Origin: Clarkia xantiana subsp. parviflora
Lineage: Eukaryota; Streptophyta; Magnoliopsida; Myrtales; Onagraceae
Assembly: GCA_036873135.1 (NCBI GenBank)
Contig: JAPTYO010000015.1
Span: 59,339-123,338, forward strand
Length of the DNA: 64,000 bases
Direction: 5' to 3'
Shown here: positions 32,550 through 45,399 of the stretch, piece by piece
Position numbering within the stretch: the stretch's first letter is position 1
How the letters are laid out: each line of letters starts with the position of its first letter
The notes under the pieces: model-generated
What the model saw: only the letters and a program-made list of their open reading frames with translations
Databases searched by the model: none
What the model was told of the DNA's origin: nothing
Program-made: the position numbers and the translations under genes

Positions 32550-32998
32550 CTTCCCTTCAAGCTGGACTTCCTTTAAACCTCCCCACTTCGTTCCAATAAC
32601 TAAAAAGCAATTACTAATTAAGAAGATCCCTGCAAGGGCAGATTACTATAAACAAAATTTTTCATACCAAGCTTGGTCATCACATAATTCTGTTCTCTTG
32701 TTGCCAAAGCTTTGGTAAAAATGTCAGCTGCTTGCTAACTCGTTTTCACATCCATAACCTGCACAATCTTATCCAATATTTTTTTCCTAGAAAAATGGCA
32801 AGCAATCTCGATATGTTTAGTTCTTTCATGGATAATTGGGTTTTTTTTAATCTGATTAGCAGCTTTATTATCACAATACAACAAGGAAGGAACTGCTTGA
32901 GGAAATCCAAGTTCACTAAACAACCCACGGAAGTAGACTATCTCAGCTATAGTTTGCCCAATAACCCTGTACTCGGACTCAGTTGTAGATTTAGACAA
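32550..32998 (-). pseudogene. Copia D: 3' end of RNase H, fragment
   Basis: The minus-strand peptide includes SKSTTESEYRVIGQTIAEIV, LLYCDNKAANQIKKNP and HERTKHIEIACHF, the conserved C-terminal RNase H of a Ty1/copia polyprotein. It resembles copia C but is a different copy. It is cut at 32998 by the LTR of element E. The rest of the element is not on the far side of E, which is itself truncated. Confidence 0.8.
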
Positions 32999-33634
32999 TG
33001 ATGGATATACACCTAATTGGACCTCGAATAGGCTCGCCTTGGTCACACCGTCGACCCTAGACACGGTTATAAACCGAAACTTAGTCAAACGGACAAACCC
33101 GGACCAAAACCGCACTAGTCAAGCCTTAAAGGCCCCCGTCCAAACTAATTCCAGTCGAAAGGGTGCCTTCGACAGGACTAGTCATTCCAAAGGGACTGGA
33201 CTAGTCCGGCCAAACGGCGCCGACGCACTCCGGCATTCGGCCCCCTAAGGACGGGGGACGCACATTCGACGTATGAACACCCGACGTACGTATATCCGAC
33301 CTATGGGCATCAAAATTTTCAATATACAATATGGAATATTCTGCGGACCCTACGACATCTTTGTGGGCCCCTCGTGGCCAAACCCACAAACTCTATAAAT
33401 AGGACCTCATATTCATCATTTGAAGGTAATTTGCAACTTGATAGTTCTGACTTATCTCTCTAAAACCGAGCACTTACTTAAGCATCGGAGAGGGTTCACC
33501 GTAAACACACCACCCCACCTTCCGGCACAATCCTTTGTGAAGGTTTCGAGGAAAGGAGCGAAGGAAGAGCATAGTCCCGTAACAAGGCTCGAAGATACCT
33601 ACATAGGGCGATCATCGACGCACGTGTTCCATCA
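32999..33634 (+). repeat. Element E 5' LTR
   Basis: 636 bp with good terminal inverted ends (TGATGGA to TCCATCA), CTATAAATAGG at about 33395, and a primer site TTGGCACCGCCTGTGGGA at 33635. The second copy starts at 37844. The flank on the left is GACAA; the right flank is lost. Confidence 0.8.
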
Positions 33635-33683
33635 TTGGCACCGCCTGTGGGAATCAAACAACAATCCATCACTTCAGCCTGAA

Positions 33684-36381
33684 AGCGAGATGGAAACCAC
33701 ATACTTCATACATGGAGGATTGGGTTCCGGGGGCGAATCGTCCGAAGCACGAGATGTTTACGCCGCCGAAATAGAAGATGAAAGATTCCAATGCATAGAC
33801 GCAATACAAACAATTGAAGTATCAATATAATTCGCTAGGAGGGACATGGATCACATCCAGTATCAACACATGGAAGCGTTGGTCATCACAGTCCAAATCG
33901 ATAATACCAACGTCAGGAGAATACTGGTAGACGGAGGTAGTTCACCAAACCTGCTCACCAGGGAAGTAGTGCAAGCATTGGGAAAAAAAGAATGAAATAA
34001 AACCAGTGCAAGCACCATTGGCAGTTTTTCAGGAGAAATAGATTACCCAATAGGGGTAATCACGTTGCCTATATAACACTTGGAACTGGCCAAAACAAGC
34101 TCTGCATAGAGATACCCTTCCTAGTGGTTGAACGGCTAGCGACACACAATTGTAACTTGGGAAAAACCACAATAAACAAATATAGGATAGTCCCATAAAC
34201 AATCCACCAAAAACTGAAGTTCCTGACAAGCAATGGTGTAGGGGAAGTACTGGGAGATCAAAGCATGATAAAGGAGTGTTATGCAATAGCACTCCAACCG
34301 AAACAAACAACATCCATGGAGGAACACCTGTCAATAGATGCAGACCCAAGAGAAGAATACGGACGCCTCTCACCAATGGAGGAGTTGTTAAAAGTCGAAA
34401 TTGATAGTCTAGAGAAAAAATGTGAAAATACGAGCTTCGTTGCCTGAGGAAGAAGTAACAACTATGATAGAGTTCCTAAGGGACTACAAGGAATTATTCG
34501 CATGGTCACCAATCGACATGCCAGGAATAAGCGAGGATATTATTTCTCACAAACTGAACATCAACCCATCTAAAAGGCCGATAACCTAGAGAGTGAGAAC
34601 AATGGGTGGTAGCAAGAAAATCGTCATTCGCTAGGAGGCAGGCAAGCTCATAGAGGCATGTTTCGTCATGGAATGCAAATACCAAACATGGGTAGCAAAC
34701 CCAGTGTTAGTCAAAAAAATAAAACGGGAATTGGAGGATGTGCATAGATTTCAGAGACCTAAATAATGCATTTCCAAAAGACTCCTACCCTTAACCAAGA
34801 ATAGTTCATTTGGTAGATGCAACATCAGGCCACGAACTGATGAGCTTCATGGATGCATACTCCAATTACAATCAAATAAAGATGTTCCCAAAGGATGGAC
34901 CACACACAGCATTTAATGCAGATGGCGACATCTACAACTATACAGTGATGCCGTTTGTGCTCATCAATGCAAGCGCAACATATCAAAGGATGGTAAAGAA
35001 GCTCTTTGGAGATATGATAGGAAGGATAATGGAGGCCTATATAGATGACATGATAGTCAAATCCATAAATAAGAGAAATCATGTAGAATATTTACGAATG
35101 ACATTTCAAAGAATGCGCCAACACTGGATCCGATTAAACCCTTCGAAGTGTGCATTCGGGGTTCAATCGGGTTATTTTTTAGGATTCATGGTGAGTCAAA
35201 GAGGGATTGAGGTAAACCCCGATTTGGTTCGGGCAATAAAGGATATGACTTCTCTAAAAAAAGTAAAAGGAGGTGCAACAACTAAATAGATGCCTAGCAA
35301 CGTTAAATAGATCCCTCTCTAAGATAAGAGAAAAAGCCCTTCTATTCTTTGAAGTATTAAGGGCAAACACAAATTTCGAGTGGACTCCACAATGTGAAGA
35401 AGCCTTTCAACAATTAAAACAACACTTGCAGACATTGCCAGCACTGGCGAAGCCTTACACAGGAGAACCGCTATACTTGTATATATCGGCAAGCAAGCGG
35501 CGGTATGCTCAGTACTTATAAAGAAAGATGGCAACGTGCAGGTACCAGTGTACTTCTTCAGTAGATCTCTGCCAAAATACGAGCTCAATTACATGTTAAT
35601 TCAAAAATATCTCTATGCCCTAGTAATAGCGGCAAGGAAGCTAAGACCGTACTTCCATGCACATGATATGATAGTACTCACCAACCAGCCTCTGAAACAT
35701 TTCTTACAAAAGCCAGACGCAGCAGGAAGGTTAATCTAGTGGGAAGTCGAACTTTCTGAATTCAGAATTAACTTCGAACCAAGAACAGCAATCAAAGGTG
35801 AAGCCTTGGAAGACTTCATCGCGGAACTCACAAGCATCGATCCTGGACAATAAGGTAATCAAGTAGGGGGAAAAATCAAGGAAAACGCTCCCAAAGAGGT
35901 GGATCCCAAAGAAATATGGGAAATGTACATTGATGGCTCATCAAACATTGGAGGATCAGGAGCAGGACTGCTACTAATACCACCCGACAAGGTCACGGCT
36001 CTCTGTTACGCACTAGCATTAACATTTAGAGCCATGAACAACGAGGCGAAATATGAAGACTTGATTACGGGTATAAGGATAGTAAAAGGAGTCGGTGTAA
36101 AACATTTAAGAGCCAAGTGAGATTCAAAATTATTAATCAATCAAGTAAAGGGCGACTATGAGGCAAAGTCGGGGAAAATGCAGAAATACTTACAACAAGT
36201 GAAAGATTTGCTCACTACGTTCGAAACTTTCGAAATCAGCACGATCCCGAGAGAGCAAAACAAGGAGGCGGATGAGTTTAGAAAATTCGCCCAATGCACA
36301 CAAGTAATAAAGGAGGTGCATTTCCTAGAACAAAATCTTTTCTCTGTCATCAACAACATGGTCGCTGTCGGAATCGCCTAA
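33684..36381 (+). pseudogene. Element E: gypsy pol without gag or integrase
   Basis: Only ~50 bp after the primer site the sequence reads METTYFIHGGLGSGGESSEA, which in the Tat elements is the segment just before protease. The gag core is therefore gone. Protease keeps ILVDGGSSPNLLT. RT is best seen at 34810-35289 (MVDATSGHELMSFMDAYS, MEAYIDDMIVKS). Both RNase H parts follow at 35536-36381 (VLTNQPLKHFLQKPD, EMYIDGSSNIGGSGAG, TIPREQNKEADEFRKFA). Several stops and frameshifts interrupt it. Coding similarity ends at about 36381, before integrase. Confidence 0.8.
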
Positions 36382-37843
36382 ACCCACGGAGGTTGACCAT
36401 CTCCGTCATGAGCTCATCCTCGCAGGCTCCGAACAACTGGAAGTTCCTTCGTCGTGGCAAGCTAAGGCCGCCGGAAAAGGCCTAATCGCTTGATAAGGGC
36501 CACTGTCTCTATCGGGACGCCACCTTTGCCAAACCTCGTCGTCCCCGGTCCTCGATCGACCCGATGTTACCGGATTGAGACTTCACACCTCCATCCGAGA
36601 GGCAGCCAAGCCGCGCCGCCGCCGCGCGCTGATAACCCAACCATGAATTCCGACCGGCCTCCCTAGCGTGGTTCGATCAAAATTCTGGTTCCTCTCCACC
36701 AAGCCAAACCAAAAACAAACCGAGTCACGTGCCAAAACCCGATTCCATGATAGTTTCTTGGATTCCAAGTAAGTAAAATGAGGTATGATAAAAACCTTTC
36801 TTCTTGAGCAAGATAGTTTTTTTCGTGGTGAAAGTAGACAACTTTGATGATAGTGGCTATGGTGATTTGAAAAATAAGCAACAATTATAAAGGAGTTTGC
36901 TTTAGGTTTTTTTGAAGGAGATATAATATCACCATTGATTTCGAAAAACAAAATCTAAGGGCTAATGATAAAAATTCTCCTTTTTAATCATTTACTTGTA
37001 ATATAACATGTTTAGGCATATATATGCTCACACTATACACATATGCACTTAGTTGCATTAATATTGATACACCATTACATATTCATACATGATATCACTA
37101 TATACATATATGCACAAATATGCATTAAAATTAGTGTTTAACCAACACTTAGAAATTTTTCAATGTTCATCACATACATACACCCATATGCATTACTACT
37201 AGGTGTCTGTACAACACTTGGAATTTTTTCATGGGTCATTATTTACATGCATACATCCATAAGCATGACTACTAGTGTTGTCTCAACACTTAGAATTTTT
37301 TCCATGGTCTTTTGTGTATAGACCCACGTACATCAATATTAGTGTTTCCCAAAACTTGCATAATTTTTTCCATAAAAATAGACACACATGCATGTATTGC
37401 ATCGAATATCATTATCCCATTACACGTACATGAGTACATTTCTCATAAATGGATGATTGATAGATGCACACTCACATACATTGGTACAAATATATTTTTT
37501 ACTAAGTGTTTCATACACATATATGATAGCATGGCATATGCATGTATGTTGCACACTGCACTACACTACACTACACTACATACATGGACACATACACTTA
37601 CATAAAATATGATATTACACCTGTGACTTACCCAATACTTGTGTATATTTTTGCATCTATGATTTTGATGAATGAAACAGATTGTCATCCCTAAAAGAAA
37701 AGGGACACACGTTGAGCCATATGCGTCGACAAAGACAAACTTAAAAAAGAGGTAATGTATCGCCTGAGGTTCCAATTTGGGTATAAATCCTGTAAAAAAT
37801 AGAGTCAATGAAGGGTTATACCATTGCTTGACTCAGGGGAAAA
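36382..37843. other. Non-coding 3' region of element E
   Basis: 36382-36660 is GC-rich sequence of unknown origin (CCGCGCCGCCGCCGCGCG at about 36613). The rest is AT-rich with no gene. A polypurine-like CAGGGGAAAA ends at 37843 next to the 3' LTR. Confidence 0.5.
37140..37390. repeat. Degenerate ~75-bp tandem repeats with CATATGCAT words
   Basis: The phrase AACACTTAGAATTTTTTC recurs at about 37143, 37212, 37286 and 37350, each time followed by CATACA / CATATGCAT-type words. There are four diverged copies. A short CTACA microsatellite lies at 37560-37580. Confidence 0.55.
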
Positions 37844-38388
37844 TGATGGATAAACACCCAACTGAACCTCGAATAGGCTCTCCTTAGTCACACCGTCGAC
37901 CCTGGACACGGTTATAAACCAAAACTTAGCCAAACGGACAAACGCGGACCAAAAACGCACTAGTCCACCCTCGAAGGCCCCCGACCGGACTAAGTCTAGT
38001 CGAAGGGGCGCCTTCAACCGGACTAGCCCGGCCAAAGGGACCAGACTAGTCTGGCCAAATGGGTTCCATGCGCTCCGGCAGTCGGCCCCTACGGACGGGT
38101 GACGCACCTTCGACGTACGTATATCCGACATACGGACATCCCTGTTTTCACTATCCTCTGTGGAATATTCTGCGGACCCTACGACATCTTTGTGGGTCCC
38201 TCGTGGTCAATACCACAAACTCTATAAATAAGACCTCATATTCATCATTTAAAGGTAATTTGCAACTTAATAGATCTGACTTCTCCCTAGATGTTATCTC
38301 TCTAAAACCAAACTCTTACTTAAGCATCGGAGAGTGTTCACTAGAAACACCCCCCTCCCCCTCCGGCGCAATCCTTTATCCAGGTTTC
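37844..38388 (+). repeat. Element E 3' LTR, truncated
   Basis: It matches the 5' LTR from TGATGGATA to the segment CAATCCTTTAT, then stops about 90 bp before the expected end. The sequence changes to element F at about 38389, so the two elements share one rearrangement breakpoint. Confidence 0.75.
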
Positions 38389-39057
38389 AACTTATAATTT
38401 TATCCCATTCACCTATCTGACTTTCTTCTTCTAATGGTTTCCACATGCGAAGGAGCTCGTATACCTTTTCAAGTACACTTTTGATGATTTCGTTTAGACA
38501 ATCTTCCATAATGATAGCCTTTGTAATGATGTTGGGCGAACTTCCACCATCTACCATAATGCGCTTAACGTCAATGCCATCAATTGTCATAGTTATAACC
38601 AACGCGTCGGTGTGCGGGTGCACAATGTGGATTTTGTCTTTTGACGAAAATCCAATGACGTCTTTCATGCGATCATCCTCTTCGTCAGCATCTATCATAA
38701 CAGTATCCCTTATGTCAGCATACTGGCATATGCGCTTTGTGTGGGTAGCGTATATTTCTCGTTCATACGACGTTTCTCCTCCGGCTCCAAAGCCTCCGTG
38801 GATCACGTGCACATTTGCCATCTTCTCCGTAAAGAATGCATTGTACGCCTTTTGGACTTCACAGCCATACCGTGCGGAAGGCACACTTGTGGAAGGTATG
38901 GTTGAAGCGGTGGATCCTATATCTGGCACGCGAAGAACGTCCTGGTTGGCTTTTTTTTTGGCTTCGGCTTGCTTGCACCTGCCTTCTTTGGTCGTCTTCC
39001 TGTCATGGCTTGTGATACGGCACGAATTTTTGTTCGAATCACTCAGACGATGCCAAA
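38389..39057 (-). pseudogene. Element F: short gag start joined to protease, fragment
   Basis: The minus strand starts MTGRRPKKAGASKPKPKKK near 39005, shifts frame in a nine-A run, and continues to MPDIGSTASTIPST, VHVIHGGFGAGGETSYERE and the protease site VKRIMVDGGSSPNIITK. Fewer than 100 residues separate the start from the protease segment, so the gag core is absent, as in element E. The sequence is cut at 38389 before RT. Confidence 0.7.
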
Positions 39058-39785
39058 TGTTAAGTCTGCTTCCACATGGGTAGCTTCGGGCTTCTTTTTC
39101 ACGAACGGGCTCGGGATATGTGTATAAGGACGGGTATGCCGCGATCCTTGAAACACAATCCTCAAACTAATCTTCAAGTTCTCGACCTCGAACTCTCGAA
39201 ATCCGGATCCTGCAGAAGGGGCAGTAACCAGCGTGGGAGAGGGGGGGAATGCTGGTTGGGCCCTCTCCGACGCTCAAGTCATAATTTCTAGAGAGAGAAA
39301 GCCTTTTAGAGAGAAGTCAGAGCATCCAGAGTCCAAAAATGAGGGATTTTTTTCAAAATGGGAGACCTAGACCCCTATTTATAGGGAACCTAAGGATCAT
39401 ACCCAGTTTTGAATGGCTTGATGTCGGTATGAAGGAAAACGTATACCGTCATCAAGGTGGACTATGCATGCACCGACTTTTCGCACTTGGCAAAATAATC
39501 GGGGTGAGCGCGCGGAGAACATCGGTAATCCGGACCTACCCAGATTGTTTAACAATCCGGGCCGGGTCCGGATTACCTTGGCAATCCGGAGGTCCGGGTT
39601 GCCTTAGGGCAATCCGGGCCTCCGGATCGCCTTAGGGCAATCCGGAAGTCCTCCGGTCCGGGTATTGCGCGTATTCCGGACCTTTTTAGACTTGGGTGTC
39701 CGTGGAAGAGTTCTTTTACGGGTTTTGGAGTATTTTGCGAGGCCCGAAATGTAAATACGAACCCGAATTGGACATATATCTAACA
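39058..39785 (-). repeat. Element F 5' LTR
   Basis: 728 bp. The minus strand reads TGTTAGATATATG to GCAGACTTAACA, followed by ATTTGGCATCGTCTGAGTG as the likely primer region. It is inserted in copia B, whose sequence resumes at 39786 (GTGGCTACC). The partner LTR is missing. Confidence 0.65.
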
Positions 39786-42242
39786 GTGGCTACCTATTGA
39801 ATACAAGAGTCGGTGAATTACAGTTGCACTTGACCATCCCCATCGCTCATATCCTTAGTCAAACCCAACCGGTTTCCAAAGACGTGGTCACTGGGCCTTT
39901 TTGTTCAGCACTACGCTCGTACGCCGAGAAGCAAACATTGAACTTGTCCTTAGATATGAGTTCCGAGTCCGTGAGGATACTTTGGGTGCCTCTTCATAAG
40001 GCTCCCGGGGTCAATCACACGCTCAAGGTGAAGAATTTTGCGCCCGCCAAAATCACGAGGATTCTTTCCTAGCACAACCAAGTTGTGACCCCGTGGTCGG
40101 ACGTGGCACGCGTAGTATGAAGCACCAACGATAGCATACCTGAACGCTTAAAAGCAAAGGAATGGGACATGTTATATCATGCTATTGCAGATTCTCATCT
40201 GGCCCTGAATGTGGATTAATGACAAACAAAGTTCATCACGGCGATCTGCAAAACGGAGATCATGTCGAGTTACTTCGACAGTAGATGATTGTTCTGCGTA
40301 ATCAGGTTTATCCCCCTGATTCTTAGTCAGCCTTTCTTAGTAGAGGCCTCCTTCCACCGCAAGTCGACCGTACCTGTGTGACGAGGTAAGGCCCACATTC
40401 GACATAGTTTTGGCACAGGATTACGTCCTCCTATGACTTAGTTTATAGACCGAAAATTTGATGTAATCAAAATATTGTGACATCGGTTGATCATAAACTC
40501 AGTTGCAATTCTTTCGCTTACAAAATGTAACTTTCTTATATCAAAATGTTATCACAGATACATGCAACTTCTAAACCCTACGCAATCCAAGCAGTTTTAC
40601 ATGTTTCTCGAATATCTCCCTGCGTAGTGGTTTAGTTAATGGGTCCGCTATCATGTTATCAGTGGACAAGTATTCCATAGTGATTATATTGTCTTCTACC
40701 ATAGATTTAGCATAAAAATATTTCACATCAATGTGTTTGGTCCTACTATGGTACTTCGGATTCTTTACTGCCACAATGGCTGCCTGACTGTCAGAGAACA
40801 CCTTCACAGGTTTACTTCTGACGTCACCATCAAGCAGCGCAGTAAGAAGCCTTTTTAGCCAGACCGCTTCCTGTGCGTCCTTGGATAGGGCTACGAATTC
40901 TGATTCCATCGTGGACAGTGTGACGCATGTTTGCTTCTTGTTCGTCCATGAAATGGCGAAATTTGCAAGGAGAAATACTCCTCATGTGGTAGACTTACGA
41001 TCATCCGGATCGCCACCATGGTCGGCGTCACTGTAACCGGTCAATTCTAACTTACTGCCCTCATAGCACAGTGCGTAGTCGGTAGTACCTTTCAGATAAC
41101 GAATTATTCGTTTTACAACCTTTAAATGTTGATAGCCAGGATCTGACTGGAAACGTGCTACTAGTCCCACGACGTAATAGATATCCGGACGGGTGCATTG
41201 CATGGCGTACATCAAACTATCGACCATGCTTAAATACTCTGCACCCTTCATCTGTTTACGCTCTTCCAGGTTCTTGGGGCCGTCACGTTATGACAGTGCG
41301 CACCCAAACACCACCGGCGTATTCTTGGGTTTGGCGTCCTGTAATATGAATCTTTCAACATTTCTAGGCAGCCCGATCTCAAGCAATTTTAATGCCCAAG
41401 ATGTACGTAGCCTCTCCTATGTCTTTCATCTCAAATACAGATGCCAACCATGACTTTAACTTGTTCATAAAACTCACATCGTTTGCGGCAATGAGTATGT
41501 CATCCACCTATAAGGTTAAGATGACATACTTAGACCCGGAGGTCTTATAATACACGCACGGATCCTCGTGAAGATTCACGAATCCGTTTCCTATAATTTC
41601 TTCGTGGAATCTGCGGTACCATTGCCGAGACGACTGTTTAAGGCTGTAGATGGACCTTTAGAGTTTACAAACTTTACGTCGTTACCAGGAGTAATGAAAC
41701 CCTCCGGTGGCTCCATGTAGATCTTTTCCTACAGGTTTCCGTGGAGGAATGCGGTCTTAACATTCATTTGGTGCAGCTCGAGATTGAGGCTTGCGACCAG
41801 GACCATAACTAGCCCAAACCGTGGTTTTACGCACAGTCAGTGAGTTTGTTTTGTCAAAGTCAACTCCGTGAAATGGGTATATCCTTTCGCATCAAGTCGG
41901 GTTTCGCACCTCCCGACCTTTTCCATCAGTGGTGAGCCTTCTTTCAGGACTCGTCGTATCCTTGCGCCCTTGTGGTTAGCAAGTAAATCAACTATAGACT
42001 ATAATGGTTATCATTTAAGCGATCTCTCTCTTTTATTATTTTCCTCCATTTCTCAACTTGAGGTCTTTCAAATTCTTTCCAACAGTTGTTAGAGCGAGGT
42101 TTTCACCTTACTCGATGGGATACTTCTTGGAGAAGTTCGATGCCTCTGACTTTCGTCTAGGCTTGGTTAATCTCATTAGAGTCTGATCATTTCTCCCACT
42201 TGGAATAATGCTTCTTATCGTAACATCATTTCTATTGGGAAC
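39786..42242 (-). pseudogene. Copia B, first piece: 3' region, RNase H, RT
   Basis: Same family as copia A, on the minus strand. 39786-40560 is the 3' non-coding part. 40571-41251 holds RNase H (MESEFVALSKDAQEAVWLKR, VFSDSQAAIVAVKNP, GYSDADHGGDPDDRKSTT), ending in FEKHVKLLGLRRV, which copia A has lost. RT continues decayed to about 41880, then the integrase-RT linker to 42242. There it is cut by an LTR within TTGGGAAC. The missing middle lies at 59339-59538. Confidence 0.85.
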
Positions 42243-42879
42243 TGTTGGATCACGGTGGAACTCCGGTACGGTTCTTGACGGCGGTCCTAGCTCCTTTGCT
42301 CCACGTGGTCCTGCAAAGAGGGGATAGACCGGGCGGTGACCCAGAATCCCTCTCCGATCCTTAAATGAGTATCTCGTATGGTCTGGCAAGAAGTAATCTC
42401 AAAGTGTATATCACAACGTAATTGATCTGAGGTGACCTCTGCCCTTTTATAGGCGGAGAGGTACCTCAGTTACCTGGTGAACCGTTGGGGGTGGTTAGCC
42501 CGTATTCCGCGTATCTCGGTTCGATCCCGCCTATCTAGGCCATGATCTCGCTTATCTCGGCCACGTCCCGCGTATCTCGGCCACGCTCCGCGTATCTTAA
42601 CTACGCTCCGCGTATCTCGGCCACGCCCCGCGTATCTTGGCCTTAACCTCTGGTAGCAACTCCTGACTAACATCGGGGTCTCTAGAGTTATCTCGTTGTG
42701 TCACCGCTCGGGGCTCCTCGTCATCGTGATAGGGCCAATCATTCTCAGGGATTCATCATCGGGGCCTATTTAAAGGATTCTCATCGGGAGCTTTCAGCTC
42801 ATCTATCGGGACCGACTCTATCGGTACCTTTCATCATCGGGACCGTTAAAGGGCCTAACGGCTGTAGCGAAACCCATCA
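42243..42879 (-). repeat. Alpha 3' LTR
   Basis: 637 bp. Compared with the other copies (~700-716 bp), a ~78-bp stretch before the CCGTTAAAGGG block is deleted. The polypurine tract TTGGGGGCAAA (minus strand) adjoins at 42880-42890. Confidence 0.85.
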
Positions 42880-43433
42880 TTTGCCCCCAAGACATGAGGG
42901 ACTTTCAGTTCGTCATGTCTTTTCAACTCCCGACCTTTCGACGTCGAAGTCGGAGATCTTTCCCTTGGCTTAATCACTCAGTATGAGTCTTCTCGTTCAT
43001 GTTTCCTCGATACCTTGTGGATAACTGCCAAATCTGAGAGGACTCCTCGGTTCCCCAGCCATTTATTGCAGCAAATAACGAAGCGACGTCTTCAGTACTC
43101 GTGCCTGATTTTTCGCGCCTGTTTTTTTTTTTTCTGAAAAGTGCTTTTCAGGCTGTTTCATCATTGCGTCTGTTGTCATTCTGCACGTTTTATCTCAACG
43201 GTTCAGATCAGAACGCTTCAACTTCGACGATTCAGATCGAAGTGTCCCTTCGACTGTCCTCTTCGTCTATAAAACCCTAACCGTGGGCACAGTTTCACTT
43301 TTACCGTCTTCTAATTTTCAAAAGCTTTCTGCAATTTCTCTGCAAATTCAAGCTTTGCGATTCTGAAGATCTTAGTGTTCCTCCGATCATCTTTCCGGCA
43401 ACGCCAAGTTCACTCCTTCAATCTTCCGTTATC

Positions 43434-45009
43434 ATGTCTGGTAAGGGTTTCTTCTTTGTTGTTCGTTTATCTTCTCCCTTAGTTTCTGCTTGATTTGTTC
43501 GCAATTTCCCGGAAAACCCAATGTCCCTTTCCATGGCTGCTTTCAGACAGTGAATCCGGTTATGAGGGAAGGAAGCCCTTTAACTTCGACTATGCTTTGA
43601 ACGAAATCTCCAACACCGCCTACGATGCAGCTCTCCGGGAGGGATGCATCACCTCTGCCTGGGAACCTCGTTTCCCCTATCCCTGGCCTCGTCCCTCGGG
43701 TAGCCTTGAGGTTACTCGTCCCCAGAAAGGGGAGATATTTGTCTCTACGGGACAAGTATCCGCGGGGATCAGATTTCCCTTATGCGGTAATCTGTTCGAG
43801 ATGTGTCAGCACTACAAAACCCATCCGACCACTTTCTCTCCGCATGCCATACGCCTGTGGAACGCCTTCCAGGTCCTCTGCTTTCGACAGCAATGGGTAT
43901 ACAGCCTCAAGCTCTTCAGGACCTTCTACGGGATGAAGTGCAACGAGGCAGGGGTTTGCGCCTTCTCTCCCCGGATGCCGAAATGGAACAAGACGCAACT
44001 CGGGTTGTGCTGTGGACCACTGACACTTGGAAGGTGGTCAAGGGTCGGGGACTCCTTGTCGATACGGGGTCCGATAACAGTGGGTGGAAGAGGAGCTATT
44101 TCTTCGTCAAAAACTCCTCGATCCCATGGCCCCGATGGGAGGTGGAAGCGGATTCTCCTCCCGCCTTCCAAACCTATACCGACGAAGACGTCTAGACTCT
44201 TCAGCTCACCAGCTTTACTGGGGGGGGGGGGAGTCTTACACTCCCCTTGACGCCAATTCTCTCGTGGAGCGGGACCTGGTGAATGCCGGGATTCGACTCC
44301 TCGACATAATCTCCGGGGGGTAGCTCTTCGACGGCCCCTCCAATATGGTTTCCTGGGTAAATCTCTGACTCTTTTCCCTTTACTGTTTGCAGCCAAGAAG
44401 GTATCCGTGCTGACCAATCTGATCCTTAAGCAGGGGGAGACCGATGCTGTCCGCCCCACGCGGAAGAGGAATTCAGCCAAGAAGGCTGCTGCTTCAGCGG
44501 GATCTCCTTCCGCGGAGCAACCGAAACGGAGCCGCGTGGAGGTGGACAAGCTCTTCGACGTCCAAAACGCTGAAGAAGGTAAAAAGCTCCGCCTCGCTAT
44601 TAAATCGTACAGGAGGATGGTCCCGAAGGAGTTGATTCCTTCGACCATGGAGGCCCGTATTGCCGACGTCAAACGAGTCCTTCGAGGGGAAATTCCTCGT
44701 GTCCTGAAGGCGGGCTACTACAATTACCACGGGAAGGACCAATATGTCTCCCGACGTATTGTTTGGTGTAAGAATCCTGATGAACTCCCTGATTACGTTT
44801 CTGAAGCCTCTCGTCCTCTAGGTGCAGGTCGCTTAGGAGCTCCGTCGGGCGCTGAAGCTTCTGCGGGTGCACCACCCTCAGCAGGGCCGCCTCCCTCAAC
44901 TGGGGAGGAAACCCAGACCAGCGAACAATTTCGTCGGGTGGAAACCTTGGACTCTTCCGAGGAGACTGATGAGGGTGGCTCCCTTCGTCATCGTCGGGAG
45001 TTTCTATAG
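43434..45009 (+). pseudogene. Antisense gene (aORF), alpha copy
   Basis: It has the same layout as the gene at 20863-23711. Exon 1 is ATGTCTG at 43434-43440 before GTAAGG. Exon 2 starts at 43547 (SESGYEGRKPFNFDYALNE) and carries IRFPLCGNLFEMCQHYKTHP and SPHAIRLWNAFQVLC. The second intron is 44357-44433 (GTAAAT to AAGCAG). Exon 3 starts GETDAVRPTRKRNSAKKA. Faults: a frameshift near 44190, a G-run near 44225, a TAG at about 44321 where beta has CAG, and a ~160-bp deletion near 44995 followed by a stop. There is no coiled-coil exon on this arm. Confidence 0.65.
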
Positions 45010-45077
45010 GGCCTTCGACCCCGCGCAGGTGGATGCTCCCTGGACCCCAATCCAAACGCTGCAAGGGGTCCAGCTTC

Positions 45078-45218
45078 GCCTTAAGTGGTGCAAGTTAGTA
45101 AATCGTCTTAAGTGATGTACGAGAATATCTTAAGTGACGAGGTTTCGACTTAAGAAAAGTAAGTAAAGTCGCTTCGAGAAGTGCATCGAAGCTGATACGG
45201 GGTCCCCTTGTCGAAGCT
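45078..45218. other. Asymmetric centre of the alpha/beta palindrome
   Basis: About 140 bp separate the two arms. CTTAAGTG-type words at 45091, 45112 and 45130 recall the CCTTAAG hairpin words of the 50-bp array in the composite element. The centre is therefore probably leftover 3' UTR repeat DNA, and the likely fusion point. Confidence 0.6.
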
Positions 45219-45399
45219 GGACCCCTTGCAGCGTTTGGATTGGGGTCTAGGTAGCATCCACCTACGCGGGGTCGAAGGCCCTATAGAAACTCCCGTCGTG
45301 AGGGAGAGGAGGAGGGCCAGCACGAGTCGTGGAGGGGCGCACCTCCGGCTCGACCCGGGCGGGGGAAGGAGTGAAGTCGTGGATGGGCGACGGCTGTCG

